Source of the DNA: Clostridiales bacterium
Lineage (GTDB): Bacteria; Bacillota; Clostridia; Christensenellales; Borkfalkiaceae
Reading direction: 5' to 3'
Length of the DNA stretch: 7,166 bases
NCBI GenBank assembly: GCA_003503945.1
Contig: DOCD01000029.1
Span: forward strand, 1-7,166
Shown here in pieces: positions 1-7,166 of the stretch. Made by a program: the position numbers and the translations under genes. The first letter of the stretch is position 1. Every line of letters begins with the position of its first letter. Below the pieces are notes generated by a model. The model ran no database searches and had not been told where the DNA came from. It saw only the letters and a program-made list of their open reading frames with translations.

Positions 1-1
1 T

Positions 2-2686
2 GTTTTTAAATCCAACGGCAAAAAAGACGAAACTCCGCCCGTTGTACCCGTCGACGAAATCGCTGCCGCGGCGGCGGTAAAAACCGACGCGGGCGTTAAG
101 GCGGAAGCAAAAGCCGAAACCGCAGATAAAGCCGTTCCCCCCGTCGAGGGCTTCGACAAGGAAAAGATAATAAAAAGCTTCAAGCGCCACCCCAAAAGGG
201 CGGTAAATACGAAGGTCGACAGGTTCAGCCCGAAGCTCAATACAGGGCTTTCGGCGGCGCAGGTTCAGATGCGCTTTACGCAGTTTCTGTTCAACGACAC
301 CAACAAGCGCTATTCCCGCTCGTACGCGAGCATATTCATAGGGAATATCTGCACGTTTTTCAATCTTTTGTGCCTTTTCGCGTTTATCGCGCTTTTAATC
401 GCCAACACCAAGGGCATAACCAACTACCTCGTTATCTTTATAACCACCGCAAACATAGTTATCGGTATTATACAGGAAATCCGCTCGAAGCTGTCAATCG
501 ATAAGCTGTCGATACTGAATGCAAATACGGTAAAGGTTATGCGGGACGGCGAGGTTACAGAAATCCCCGCGAACGAAATCGTGCTCGACGACGTTATAAT
601 CCTCGAACTCGGCAATCAGGTGCCCGCCGACTGCATACTTGCGGAGGGCACGGTAGAGGTGAACGAAAGTCTTTTAACGGGCGAATCGGTCGCCATAAAG
701 AAAAACGTCGGCGACCTACTGTACGCGGGCAGCTTTATTTCAAGCGGAAGCGGCAAGTTCCGCGTCGAAAAGGTCGGCAAAGAGACGTATATCGAAAAGC
801 TGACCTCGAAAGCAAAGAAGTATAAAAGACCCAATTCCGAGCTTATGAACTCCACAAAGCTCATAATAAAGGTCATTTCCATACTTATTATCCCCATCGC
901 GATAGGAATGTTCCTCGTTGCGAACAAGGCGGTGAACGACCCCTCGTTTGCGGAAAACTACCACTCCATGGCGGAAGTTTTCAACAAGGTCGAAGCCGCG
1001 CTGTTCAGCAAGAATATAAACTTCTCGATACAGCGCACCTGTTCGGTCGTAATAGGCATGATTCCTTCGGGAATGCTGCTTTTGACGAGCGTCGCCTTAG
1101 CGCTGGGCATAGTGAGGCTTGCGAAAAACCACACGCTGGTGCAGGATATGTATTCGCTGGAAATGCTCGCGCGAGTAAACGTACTCTGCCTTGACAAGAC
1201 GGGCACCATAACCGACGGCAGAATGCGCGTGAACGACTGTGTTATTTTGAACACCGTGGGCGAATATTCGTTAAATGACATAATGGGCAGCATGCTTTCC
1301 GCGCTGGACGACAACAACCAGACTTCGATTGCGTTGCATAACCACTTCGGCATAAACGATATTTTATCGCCCGTGACTACTATACCTTTCTCGTCAAAGA
1401 GAAAGCTTTCCGCAGTTACGTTTGAGGACGCGGGCACATTCGTAATGGGCGCGCCCGAATTCGTGCTCAAACCCTATCCCGCGAAGGTTGAAAAGATTGT
1501 AAAAAGCTATGCGCAGATGGGCTTGCGCGTAATAGTGCTTGCGCACTCCCCCACGCCCATAGTCGGCGACAAGCTGCCCGCCGTGCTTAAACCCATAGCC
1601 GTAATTTCAATTGCGGACAATATCCGCGAGGACGCTATCGACACCATTAAATGGTTCGCCGAAAACGACGTCAACGTAAAAGTTATTTCGGGCGACAACC
1701 CCGTGACGGTTTGCGAGGTTGCAAAGCGCGCGGGGATAAAGAACGCCGACAAGTTTATCTCTCTGGAAGGGCTGAACGAAAAAGAAGTCGAAAACGTGGC
1801 GAATAAGTACACCGTGTTCGGCAGGGTCACGCCCGAACAGAAAGCCATACTCGTGCGCGCGATTAAGTCCGAGGGCAACACGGTTGCAATGACGGGCGAC
1901 GGCGTGAACGACATACTCGCTTTAAAGGAAGCCGACTGCGCGATTTCGGTTGCTTCGGGAAGCGAAGCCGCGCGCAACGTAAGCCATATCGTGCTTATGG
2001 ACAACAACTTCGGCAATATGCCCAAGGTTGTTGGCGAGGGCAGGCGAGTTATAAACAATATTAAAAATTCTTCCGCGCTCTATCTTATGAAAACGCTGTT
2101 TACGGCGATACTCGCAACCATTTGTATCGCGCTCGGCGTGCCGTACCTGTTTATGCCGCAGAACGTGCTGCTGCTCGAATTCTGCATAATAGCTATCCCC
2201 TCCTTCTTCCTGTCGTTGCAGCCGAATAAAGAACGAGTGCAGGGCAAGTTTATTTCGCACGTTATGAGCGGCGCGGTTTCGGGCGCGGTGGTTATGATAA
2301 TCTGCGTTATGGCGATGTATCTGACAAATGTTATCGACCCCGCAGAATTCGGGCAATACTATCTGCCGATGTGTATGCTTGCGCTCACCTTCTCGGGCCT
2401 CGTAATGCTTTTCAGGATATGCCGACCCTTGAACGTGTTCCGCGCCGTGCTGTGCGCGTCGATGCTGGGGCTGTGTATCGCGGCGTTTGCTATCCCGCAG
2501 ATTGCGGCGCTTCTGTACGACGGCTGGGAGGATATACAGTGGGATTACGCAAAGATACTCATAGTAGTAGTCGTAATCGAAGCCGCCTTCCCCGTTTCGA
2601 GCTGGATGATTGATCTTATGCACTTCATAATGCCCTCCTCCACGGGCAAGCAACACCCCAAACCGCAGGAGATGCAGCAACATTAA
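2..2686 (+). CDS. Cation-translocating P-type ATPase (HAD-IC family, CtpE-like), 5' partial
   Basis: An integral membrane pump that uses ATP to move a cation across the cytoplasmic membrane through an aspartyl-phosphate intermediate. Numbering from the first visible codon (nt 2-4), 894 residues are seen: a charged Ala/Lys/Glu/Val-rich N-terminal stretch (1 to about 60), a GLSAAQV segment typical of the cation-ATPase N-terminus (82-88), M1-M2 (about 117-159), actuator-domain TGES (226-229), M3 (about 287-307), M4 with PSG (355-357), phosphorylation motif DKTGT (398-402, Asp398), nucleotide-domain MGAPE (482-486), SGDN (563-566), hinge TGDGVND (631-637), then six C-terminal membrane segments M5-M10. 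All catalytic motifs are intact, so the pump should be active. ATG 269 is not the start: the frame is open to the window edge and the GLSAAQV segment lies before it. M4 lacks the Glu of classical PEGL pumps, so the ion cannot be read off. Mycobacterial CtpE is linked to calcium transport; calcium here is only a guess. Family assignment is firm, substrate is not. Confidence 0.93.
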   Translation, partial: VFKSNGKKDETPPVVPVDEIAAAAAVKTDAGVKAEAKAETADKAVPPVEGFDKEKIIKSFKRHPKRAVNTKVDRFSPKLNTGLSAAQVQMRFTQFLFNDTNKRYSRSYASIFIGNICTFFNLLCLFAFIALLIANTKGITNYLVIFITTANIVIGIIQEIRSKLSIDKLSILNANTVKVMRDGEVTEIPANEIVLDDVIILELGNQVPADCILAEGTVEVNESLLTGESVAIKKNVGDLLYAGSFISSGSGKFRVEKVGKETYIEKLTSKAKKYKRPNSELMNSTKLIIKVISILIIPIAIGMFLVANKAVNDPSFAENYHSMAEVFNKVEAALFSKNINFSIQRTCSVVIGMIPSGMLLLTSVALALGIVRLAKNHTLVQDMYSLEMLARVNVLCLDKTGTITDGRMRVNDCVILNTVGEYSLNDIMGSMLSALDDNNQTSIALHNHFGINDILSPVTTIPFSSKRKLSAVTFEDAGTFVMGAPEFVLKPYPAKVEKIVKSYAQMGLRVIVLAHSPTPIVGDKLPAVLKPIAVISIADNIREDAIDTIKWFAENDVNVKVISGDNPVTVCEVAKRAGIKNADKFISLEGLNEKEVENVANKYTVFGRVTPEQKAILVRAIKSEGNTVAMTGDGVNDILALKEADCAISVASGSEAARNVSHIVLMDNNFGNMPKVVGEGRRVINNIKNSSALYLMKTLFTAILATICIALGVPYLFMPQNVLLLEFCIIAIPSFFLSLQPNKERVQGKFISHVMSGAVSGAVVMIICVMAMYLTNVIDPAEFGQYYLPMCMLALTFSGLVMLFRICRPLNVFRAVLCASMLGLCIAAFAIPQIAALLYDGWEDIQWDYAKILIVVVVIEAAFPVSSWMIDLMHFIMPSSTGKQHPKPQEMQQH

Positions 2687-2690
2687 AAAT

Positions 2691-2730
2691 AAAAACAACC
2701 GCGGACGAGATATTCTCGGCCGCGGTTTTT
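2691..2730. terminator. Bidirectional rho-independent terminator between convergent genes
   Basis: An inverted repeat pairs AACCGCGG (2697-2704) with CCGCGGTT (2720-2727). The stem continues inward after one A-G mismatch as CGAGA (2706-2710) with TCTCG (2714-2718), closing on a 3-nt loop TAT. On the + strand the stem runs into TTTTT (2726-2730), giving a terminator 10 bp after the ATPase stop. On the - strand the A-rich run at 2685-2695 reads as a U-rich tract, giving a terminator about 26 bp after the gyrA stop. One hairpin can therefore serve both facing transcription units. It occupies most of the 67-bp intergenic gap, in which I see no other element. Confidence 0.9.
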
Positions 2731-2753
2731 ATCTGTCGTATTTTCATAGGAAA

Positions 2754-5366
2754 TTATATTTCCGTGTCGTCGGTGGGGTCGGCAGGGGCTTCCTCTTCGA
2801 AGTCCTCAACGCCCGTGCCTGCGCTTTCCTTATCTTCCGCTACGGGCGGGAGCTCGGGTGCAGCTTCCAAAAGCTCTTCAGCCGCCTCGTCCTCGTCACG
2901 CGAAGTTAACGCTACCGTCGCGACGGTGCCGTCCTTTAAGCGCATAAGCCTTACGCCCTTGGTGTTTCTGCCTATCCTCGAAATTTCGTCGCAGTGCATG
3001 CGGATTATCGTGCCGCCGTCGGAAATTATCATTACGTCGTCCTTTTCGGTGACCTGTTTGAGGTTGACGAGCCAGCCCGTGACTTCGTTGAAAATTCCCG
3101 CCTTAATGCCCATACCTGCCCTGCCTTGCAGGCGGTAATCTTCAATATCGCTGCGCTTGCCGAAGCCGTTGGAGGTTACCGTTAAAACGTCCTTTGCGTG
3201 GTCTACGACAAGCATATCGACGAGGCAGTCGTCCTTGCCGAGCTTCATTGCCTTTACGCCCGCCGTATCCCTGCCCATGGCGCGCACGTCCTTTTCGGAG
3301 AACCTTATGCACTTGCCCGAACGCGAAGCTATAATAAGCTCGTCGTTGCCCTTTGTTAAAACTACCGACATAAGGTCGTCGCCGTCGTTGAGCTTTATGG
3401 CGATTTTGCCGTTCTTATTGATACGCACGAACTCGGTAAGATTTGTCTTTTTAATCAGCCCTTTGCGGGTTGCAAAGGCTATGTGCCCTTCGAGCCCTTC
3501 CTGTACGGGCATAAGCGTGTTGATTTTTTCGTCCTGAGCAATCTGGACGATATTTATTATCGCTCTGCCGCGCGCAATCCTCGTTGCTTCGGGGATTTCG
3601 TACGCCTTTATGCGGTAAACCTTGCCCCTATCGGAAAACAACAGGATATCGTCGTGCGAGGAGCAGACGAACATTGCTTCGACAAAGTCCTCGTCCTTGG
3701 GGCGGTGAGCCGTAATGCCCATACCGCCGCGGTTCTGCGCGCGGTATTCGGTTACGGGTAACCGCTTTACGTAGCCCGAATGGGTCATTGAAATTACGAC
3801 CTGTTCTACGGGGATAAGGTCCGCGTCCTCGATTTCTCCGTCGTAGTCGATTGAAATTTCAGTCTTGCGCTCCGACGGGTACTTGCGCTTGATTTCGAGA
3901 AGGTCGGTCTTGATTATATCCAGAACGCGGCTTTCGTGCGCGAGAATGTCCTTATAGTCGGCAATCTGCGCTTCGAGCTGGTTTAACTCTTCCTTTAATT
4001 TGTCTACTTCGAGGTGCGAAAGTCTGTACAGCCTTAACTCTGCAACGGCGGTCGCCTGCCTTTCGTCCAGCTCGAAATTAGCGGTGAGCTTTTGCACGCA
4101 GTCCTGCTTGTCGACAGCGCTGCGGCAGACCTCGACGACCTCTTCAATGCTCGCCTGAGCGATAACGAGTCCGCGCAAAATATGGGCGCGCTCCTCGGTT
4201 TTCGCGAGGTCGAATTTGGTGCGGCGGGTTATGATATCCTTTTGATGCTCGAGGTAATAGTATATAAAGTCGCGCAAGTTCAGCATTTTGGGCGTGCCGT
4301 CGACGAGCGCGAGCATTATAAGCCCGTCGGATATCTGCAAATTCGTATGCTTGTACAGCGTGTTTAATACGACCTGCGGGTTGGATTCCTTTTTGAGTTC
4401 TATTACGATACGCATACCGTCGCGGTCGGACTCTTCGCGGATATCGGAAATCCCCTCGATTTTCTTGTCCTTGACAAGGTCCGCCATGGTTTCGATAAGC
4501 TTTGCCTTGTTCACCTGATAGGGGATTTCGGTCACGATAATGCGCGTACGCGTCGTATTTCCGCTCTTGTATTCCTCCACTTCGCAGCGCGAACGAATGG
4601 TTATGCTGCCCCTGCCCGTCTTGTACGCGCGTTTTATGCCGCTTCTGCCCATAATAAGCGCGCCCGTAGGGAAATCGGGGGCGGGGATATACTGCATAAG
4701 CCCGTCCACGTCGATATCGGGGTTTTCAATCATAGCCACGACGCCGTCAATAACCTCGCCTAAATTGTGCGGGGGGATATTCGTCGCCATACCGACGGCG
4801 ATACCGTCCGAACCGTTGACGAGCATATTCGGGAAGCGCGACGGCAGAACCGTGGGCTGCATACCCGTATCGTCGAACGTGGGATAGAAGTCGACGGTAT
4901 CCTTATCGAGGTCGCGAAGCATTTCGGAAGAGAGCTTTGAAAGCCTTGCTTCCGTATACCTCATTGCGGCGGCGGGGTCGCCGTCGACCGAGCCGAAGTT
5001 GCCGTGCCCCTCTATAAGCGGGAAGTTTATCGAGAAATCCTGCGCGAGCCTTACGAGCGCGTCGTATACCGAGCTGTCGCCGTGGGGGTGATATTTACCG
5101 AGGCAATCGCCGACGATACGGGCGCACTTTCTGAACGCCTTGTCGGAATACAGCCCCAGCTCGTGCATAGAATACAGTATACGCCTGTGCACGGGCTTCA
5201 AGCCGTCCCTTACGTCGGGAATGGCGCGCGATACGTTGACCGCCATTGCATAGGCTATAAACGATTTTTTAAGTTCCTCCTCGACCTCTACGTCGAGCAT
5301 TTTCGTCATTTCGAGAGTTTTTTTGAACTCTTCGGTGAGTTCCGCACTGGTTACCTTTTTAGCCAT
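2754..5366 (-). CDS. gyrA: DNA gyrase subunit A
   Basis: The breakage-reunion subunit of the type IIA topoisomerase that negatively supercoils DNA as an A2B2 complex with GyrB. The 870 residues comprise the winged-helix core (about 30-165) with catalytic Arg136-Tyr137 (E. coli Arg121-Tyr122) in AAAMRYTEARLS, the tower (about 170-350), a coiled-coil arm (about 375-495), the C-terminal beta-pinwheel (about 515-822), and an acidic tail (824-870). HGNFGSVDGD, the pinwheel and a GyrA-box position support GyrA over ParC. The box is QNRGGMG (544-550), a departure from the usual QRRGGKG. The quinolone region reads GDSSVYD (96-102), keeping the equivalents of E. coli Ser83 and Asp87 as Ser98 and Asp102. 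The ATG at 5366 is supported by an AGGAG ribosome binding site and a 15-bp gap after gyrB. It gives about 15 residues more than E. coli GyrA before the conserved core; Met20 and Met23 are alternative starts but have no visible ribosome binding site. It should be co-transcribed with gyrB and end at the hairpin at 2691-2730. Confidence 0.98.
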   Translation of the reverse strand: MAKKVTSAELTEEFKKTLEMTKMLDVEVEEELKKSFIAYAMAVNVSRAIPDVRDGLKPVHRRILYSMHELGLYSDKAFRKCARIVGDCLGKYHPHGDSSVYDALVRLAQDFSINFPLIEGHGNFGSVDGDPAAAMRYTEARLSKLSSEMLRDLDKDTVDFYPTFDDTGMQPTVLPSRFPNMLVNGSDGIAVGMATNIPPHNLGEVIDGVVAMIENPDIDVDGLMQYIPAPDFPTGALIMGRSGIKRAYKTGRGSITIRSRCEVEEYKSGNTTRTRIIVTEIPYQVNKAKLIETMADLVKDKKIEGISDIREESDRDGMRIVIELKKESNPQVVLNTLYKHTNLQISDGLIMLALVDGTPKMLNLRDFIYYYLEHQKDIITRRTKFDLAKTEERAHILRGLVIAQASIEEVVEVCRSAVDKQDCVQKLTANFELDERQATAVAELRLYRLSHLEVDKLKEELNQLEAQIADYKDILAHESRVLDIIKTDLLEIKRKYPSERKTEISIDYDGEIEDADLIPVEQVVISMTHSGYVKRLPVTEYRAQNRGGMGITAHRPKDEDFVEAMFVCSSHDDILLFSDRGKVYRIKAYEIPEATRIARGRAIINIVQIAQDEKINTLMPVQEGLEGHIAFATRKGLIKKTNLTEFVRINKNGKIAIKLNDGDDLMSVVLTKGNDELIIASRSGKCIRFSEKDVRAMGRDTAGVKAMKLGKDDCLVDMLVVDHAKDVLTVTSNGFGKRSDIEDYRLQGRAGMGIKAGIFNEVTGWLVNLKQVTEKDDVMIISDGGTIIRMHCDEISRIGRNTKGVRLMRLKDGTVATVALTSRDEDEAAEELLEAAPELPPVAEDKESAGTGVEDFEEEAPADPTDDTEI

Positions 5367-5370
5367 TTTT

Positions 5371-5378
5371 CCTCTCCT
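5371..5378 (-). promoter_or_regulatory. gyrA ribosome binding site
   Basis: On the - strand AGGAGAGG lies just before the gyrA ATG, with 7 nt between AGGAG and the start codon. It sits entirely in the 15-bp gap between the gyrB stop (TAA, 5382-5384) and the gyrA start. It decides the start at 5366 against the downstream in-frame Met20 and Met23 codons, and shows that gyrA has its own initiation signal within the gyrB-gyrA message. Confidence 0.88.
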
Positions 5379-5381
5379 GTC

Positions 5382-7166
5382 TTACACGTCGAGTTCTTCG
5401 ACGAGTTTTGCGTTTTCTTCGATGAACTGACGGCGAAGCTCGGGCTGCTCGCCCATTAACAGCGAGAAATATTTATCCGCTTCAACCGCGTCCTCCACGT
5501 TGATTTTTACGAGCGTGCGCCGTGCCGGGTCCATAGTAGTTTCCCAAAGCTGCTCCTTGTTCATTTCGCCGAGGCCTTTATATCTTTGCAGCTCGAACTT
5601 GCCCTGATAGCTGTTTTTAAAGTCCTCAAGCGCCTTGTCGTCGTAAAGATAGGTGTCGGGTATACCTTTTCCCGAAACCTTGTACAAAGGCGGCTGAGCG
5701 GCGTATACGTGCCCGTTTTCGACCAACGGGCGCATAAAGCGGAAAAAGAAGGTAAGAAGCAGTATCCTTATGTGCGAGCCGTCGACGTCCGCGTCGGTCA
5801 TAATGATAATTCTGTCGTATCTGAGCTTGCTTTCGTCGTAATTTTCCTGTATGCCGCAGCCGAAAGCCGTAATCATAGCTTTTATTTCTTCGTTGCCGAG
5901 CGCGCGGTCTATGCGCACCTTTTCTACGTTTAAAATTTTGCCCCTCAAAGGCAGTATCGCCTGAAAGCGCCTGTCCCTGCCCTGCTTAGCCGTGCCGCCC
6001 GCGCTGTCGCCCTCTACAATGTAAATTTCGCAGAGCTCGGGGCGCTTATCCGAACAATCGGCAAGCTTGCCGGGGAGCTTTGTGCTTTCCAGAACGCCCT
6101 TTCTGTGCGTTTCCTCACGGGCAAGGCGAGCCGCCTCCCTCGCGCGTTGCGCCGTAAGGCAGCGCATTATAAGCTCCCTTGCTTCGGCGGGGTGTTCTTC
6201 GAGGTACATACCGAACTTTTCGGTTACGGCTTTTTGAACGAAGCCCCTGACGTAGGTCGAGCACAGCTTGCTCTTCGTCTGGCTTTCGTACTGCGCGTCC
6301 GCGATTTTGACGGATACCACCGCCGTTATGCCCTCGCGCACGTCGTCGCCCGAAAGCTTCTGGTTTTCCTTTAAAAGGTTCAGCCTTCTGCCCGCGTCGT
6401 TGATAACCTTGGTCAAAGCCGCTTTGAAGCCGTCGAGGTGGGTGCCGCCGTCGGGCTGACGGATATTGTTCGAGAAGGGAAAAATCTGTTCGGAATAGCT
6501 GTCGTTATACTGGATAGCCACTTCGAGGAACCTGTCCTCGCCGTTCGAATCCTCGAAATAAACGGGGCTGGCGAAAAGCGTTTCCTTGCCCTTGTTTATA
6601 TCCTGTATAAAGTGCACGACGCCGCCCTCGTAGCAGAACTCGTCCTTGCGCTGCTTACCCTCGCGCCTGTCTTCGAGCGTGAGTTTAAGCCCCTTGTTGA
6701 GGTAGGAAAGCTCCCTTAAAAGCGTTTTCAAGGTGTCGTAATTGAAATCAATCGTTTCGAATACGGTTGCGTCGGGGTGGAAGGTAATCGTAGTGCCCGT
6801 CGCGTCCGTATCACCGACTATTTTCAAGGGCTCTTCGGGGACGCCGCAGTGATAAATCTGACGGAATGTATGTCCGTTCTGGCTGACCTCGGCAACGAGG
6901 GTGTCGGAAAGCGCGTTTACGCACGATACGCCCACGCCGTGAAGTCCGGACGAAATTTTATATCCGCCCGCCTTGTTTCCGCCGCCGAATTTGCCGCCCG
7001 CGTTTAAGTTGGTCAAAGCGAGCTCGACCCCGCTTATGCCCTCCTCCTCGTTTATGCCCGTGGGGATACCCCTGCCGTTGTCTTTTATCGAGCAGGAGCC
7101 GTCCTCGGTGATTATTACTTCTATCTTGTCGCAAAAGCCCGCCAGTGCTTCGTCAATAGAGTTGTC
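5382..7166 (-). CDS. gyrB: DNA gyrase subunit B, 5' partial
   Basis: The ATPase and TOPRIM subunit of DNA gyrase, which powers strand passage by the GyrA cleavage core. The 594 visible residues begin with DNSIDEAL, matching E. coli Asp45-Asn46 onward, so roughly 44 N-terminal residues, including the catalytic Glu42 equivalent, lie beyond the right edge. Visible parts, counted from the first codon, are the GHKL ATPase fold with DNGRGIP and the ATP-lid segment SSGLHGVG (72-79), the transducer with QTKSKL (about 296-301), and TOPRIM with EGDSAGG (385-391), PLRGKILNVEK and the metal-binding DADVDG (458-463). It ends in the conserved QRYKGLGEMN and RRQFIEENA region. The protein would be close to 640 residues, the short form lacking the proteobacterial insertion. 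TTG 7016 is not the start: it encodes Leu in the conserved ALTNLNAGGKF stretch and the frame is open to the edge. gyrA follows 15 bp downstream, indicating one operon. ParE is the main alternative; adjacency to a GyrA-type partner favours GyrB. Confidence 0.97.
   Translation of the reverse strand, partial: DNSIDEALAGFCDKIEVIITEDGSCSIKDNGRGIPTGINEEEGISGVELALTNLNAGGKFGGGNKAGGYKISSGLHGVGVSCVNALSDTLVAEVSQNGHTFRQIYHCGVPEEPLKIVGDTDATGTTITFHPDATVFETIDFNYDTLKTLLRELSYLNKGLKLTLEDRREGKQRKDEFCYEGGVVHFIQDINKGKETLFASPVYFEDSNGEDRFLEVAIQYNDSYSEQIFPFSNNIRQPDGGTHLDGFKAALTKVINDAGRRLNLLKENQKLSGDDVREGITAVVSVKIADAQYESQTKSKLCSTYVRGFVQKAVTEKFGMYLEEHPAEARELIMRCLTAQRAREAARLAREETHRKGVLESTKLPGKLADCSDKRPELCEIYIVEGDSAGGTAKQGRDRRFQAILPLRGKILNVEKVRIDRALGNEEIKAMITAFGCGIQENYDESKLRYDRIIIMTDADVDGSHIRILLLTFFFRFMRPLVENGHVYAAQPPLYKVSGKGIPDTYLYDDKALEDFKNSYQGKFELQRYKGLGEMNKEQLWETTMDPARRTLVKINVEDAVEADKYFSLLMGEQPELRRQFIEENAKLVEELDV

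Noticed and set aside
269..271. ATG as the start of the P-type ATPase
   Set aside because: The frame is open for 89 codons upstream to the window edge, conserved N-terminal ATPase sequence lies before it, and the sequence directly upstream (ggcgcaggttcag) is coding rather than a spaced ribosome binding site.
1922..2698. Long open frame antisense to the ATPase 3' end (258 codons), and another at 1507-2058
   Set aside because: Both lie wholly or almost wholly opposite well-conserved ATPase sequence. The first has a His/Arg/Tyr-heavy composition and starts inside the terminator hairpin. Neither resembles a family I recognise or shows a convincing ribosome binding site.
2754..5366. Topoisomerase IV subunit ParC in place of GyrA
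   Set aside because: The GDSSVY motif recalls ParC, but the HGNFGSVDGD core, the GyrA-box position, the full pinwheel with acidic tail and the 15-bp linkage downstream of gyrB fit GyrA better.
2764..5459. Several + strand open frames of 60-150 codons opposite gyrA and gyrB
   Set aside because: They mirror the codon structure of the gyrase genes, give low-complexity or unfamiliar proteins and overlap one another in different frames.
7014..7016. TTG as the start of gyrB
   Set aside because: It encodes Leu inside the conserved ALTNLNAGGKF region, and 50 further codons upstream match GyrB from E. coli Asp45 onward.
5382..7166. Chromosome origin signals (DnaA boxes) near gyrB-gyrA
   Set aside because: In many Firmicutes this pair sits near dnaA, dnaN and recF, but none of those genes is in the window and I saw no cluster of TTATCCACA-like sites.

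Overview
The window holds three protein-coding genes in a convergent layout and almost nothing between them. On the + strand, from the left edge to 2686, lies a cation-translocating P-type ATPase whose 5' end is outside the window. On the - strand, entering from the right edge, lies the DNA gyrase pair: gyrB (7166 down to 5382, 5' end cut off) followed after 15 bp by complete gyrA (5366 down to 2754). The two transcription units meet at a 67-bp gap (2687-2753) that contains one strong hairpin with an A-run on one side and a T-run on the other, so it can end transcription from both directions. There is no gene-free stretch longer than 67 bp, and I saw no RNA gene, mobile element, CRISPR array or repeat family.

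The likely host is a bacterium of the Firmicutes/Clostridia type, at moderate confidence. GyrB has the short form without the roughly 170-residue insertion of proteobacterial GyrB. gyrB and gyrA are adjacent in one operon, the gyrA ribosome binding site is a strong AGGAG type, and the ATPase resembles the CtpE-like group common in Gram-positives. Base composition looks balanced to slightly GC-rich, with frequent ATA isoleucine codons, which would fit an uncultured gut-type clostridium better than a classic low-GC Clostridium. The lineage cannot be fixed from this sequence alone.

GyrA and GyrB assemble into the A2B2 gyrase that introduces negative supercoils using ATP; joint transcription keeps the subunits in step. 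The ATPase is functionally unrelated and belongs to a separate, facing transcription unit. Both edge genes need start correction: the first in-window start-like codons (ATG at 269 for the ATPase, TTG at 7016 for gyrB) are internal codons, because open, family-like sequence continues past each of them to the window edge.

This is a largely ordinary housekeeping region. The points worth a second look are sequence variations inside known proteins: a degenerate GyrA-box, a long acidic GyrA tail, a charged Ala/Lys-rich N-terminal extension and altered ion-site residues in the ATPase, and a glycine-rich insertion near the GyrB ATP lid. I found no convincing sign of a previously undescribed system.
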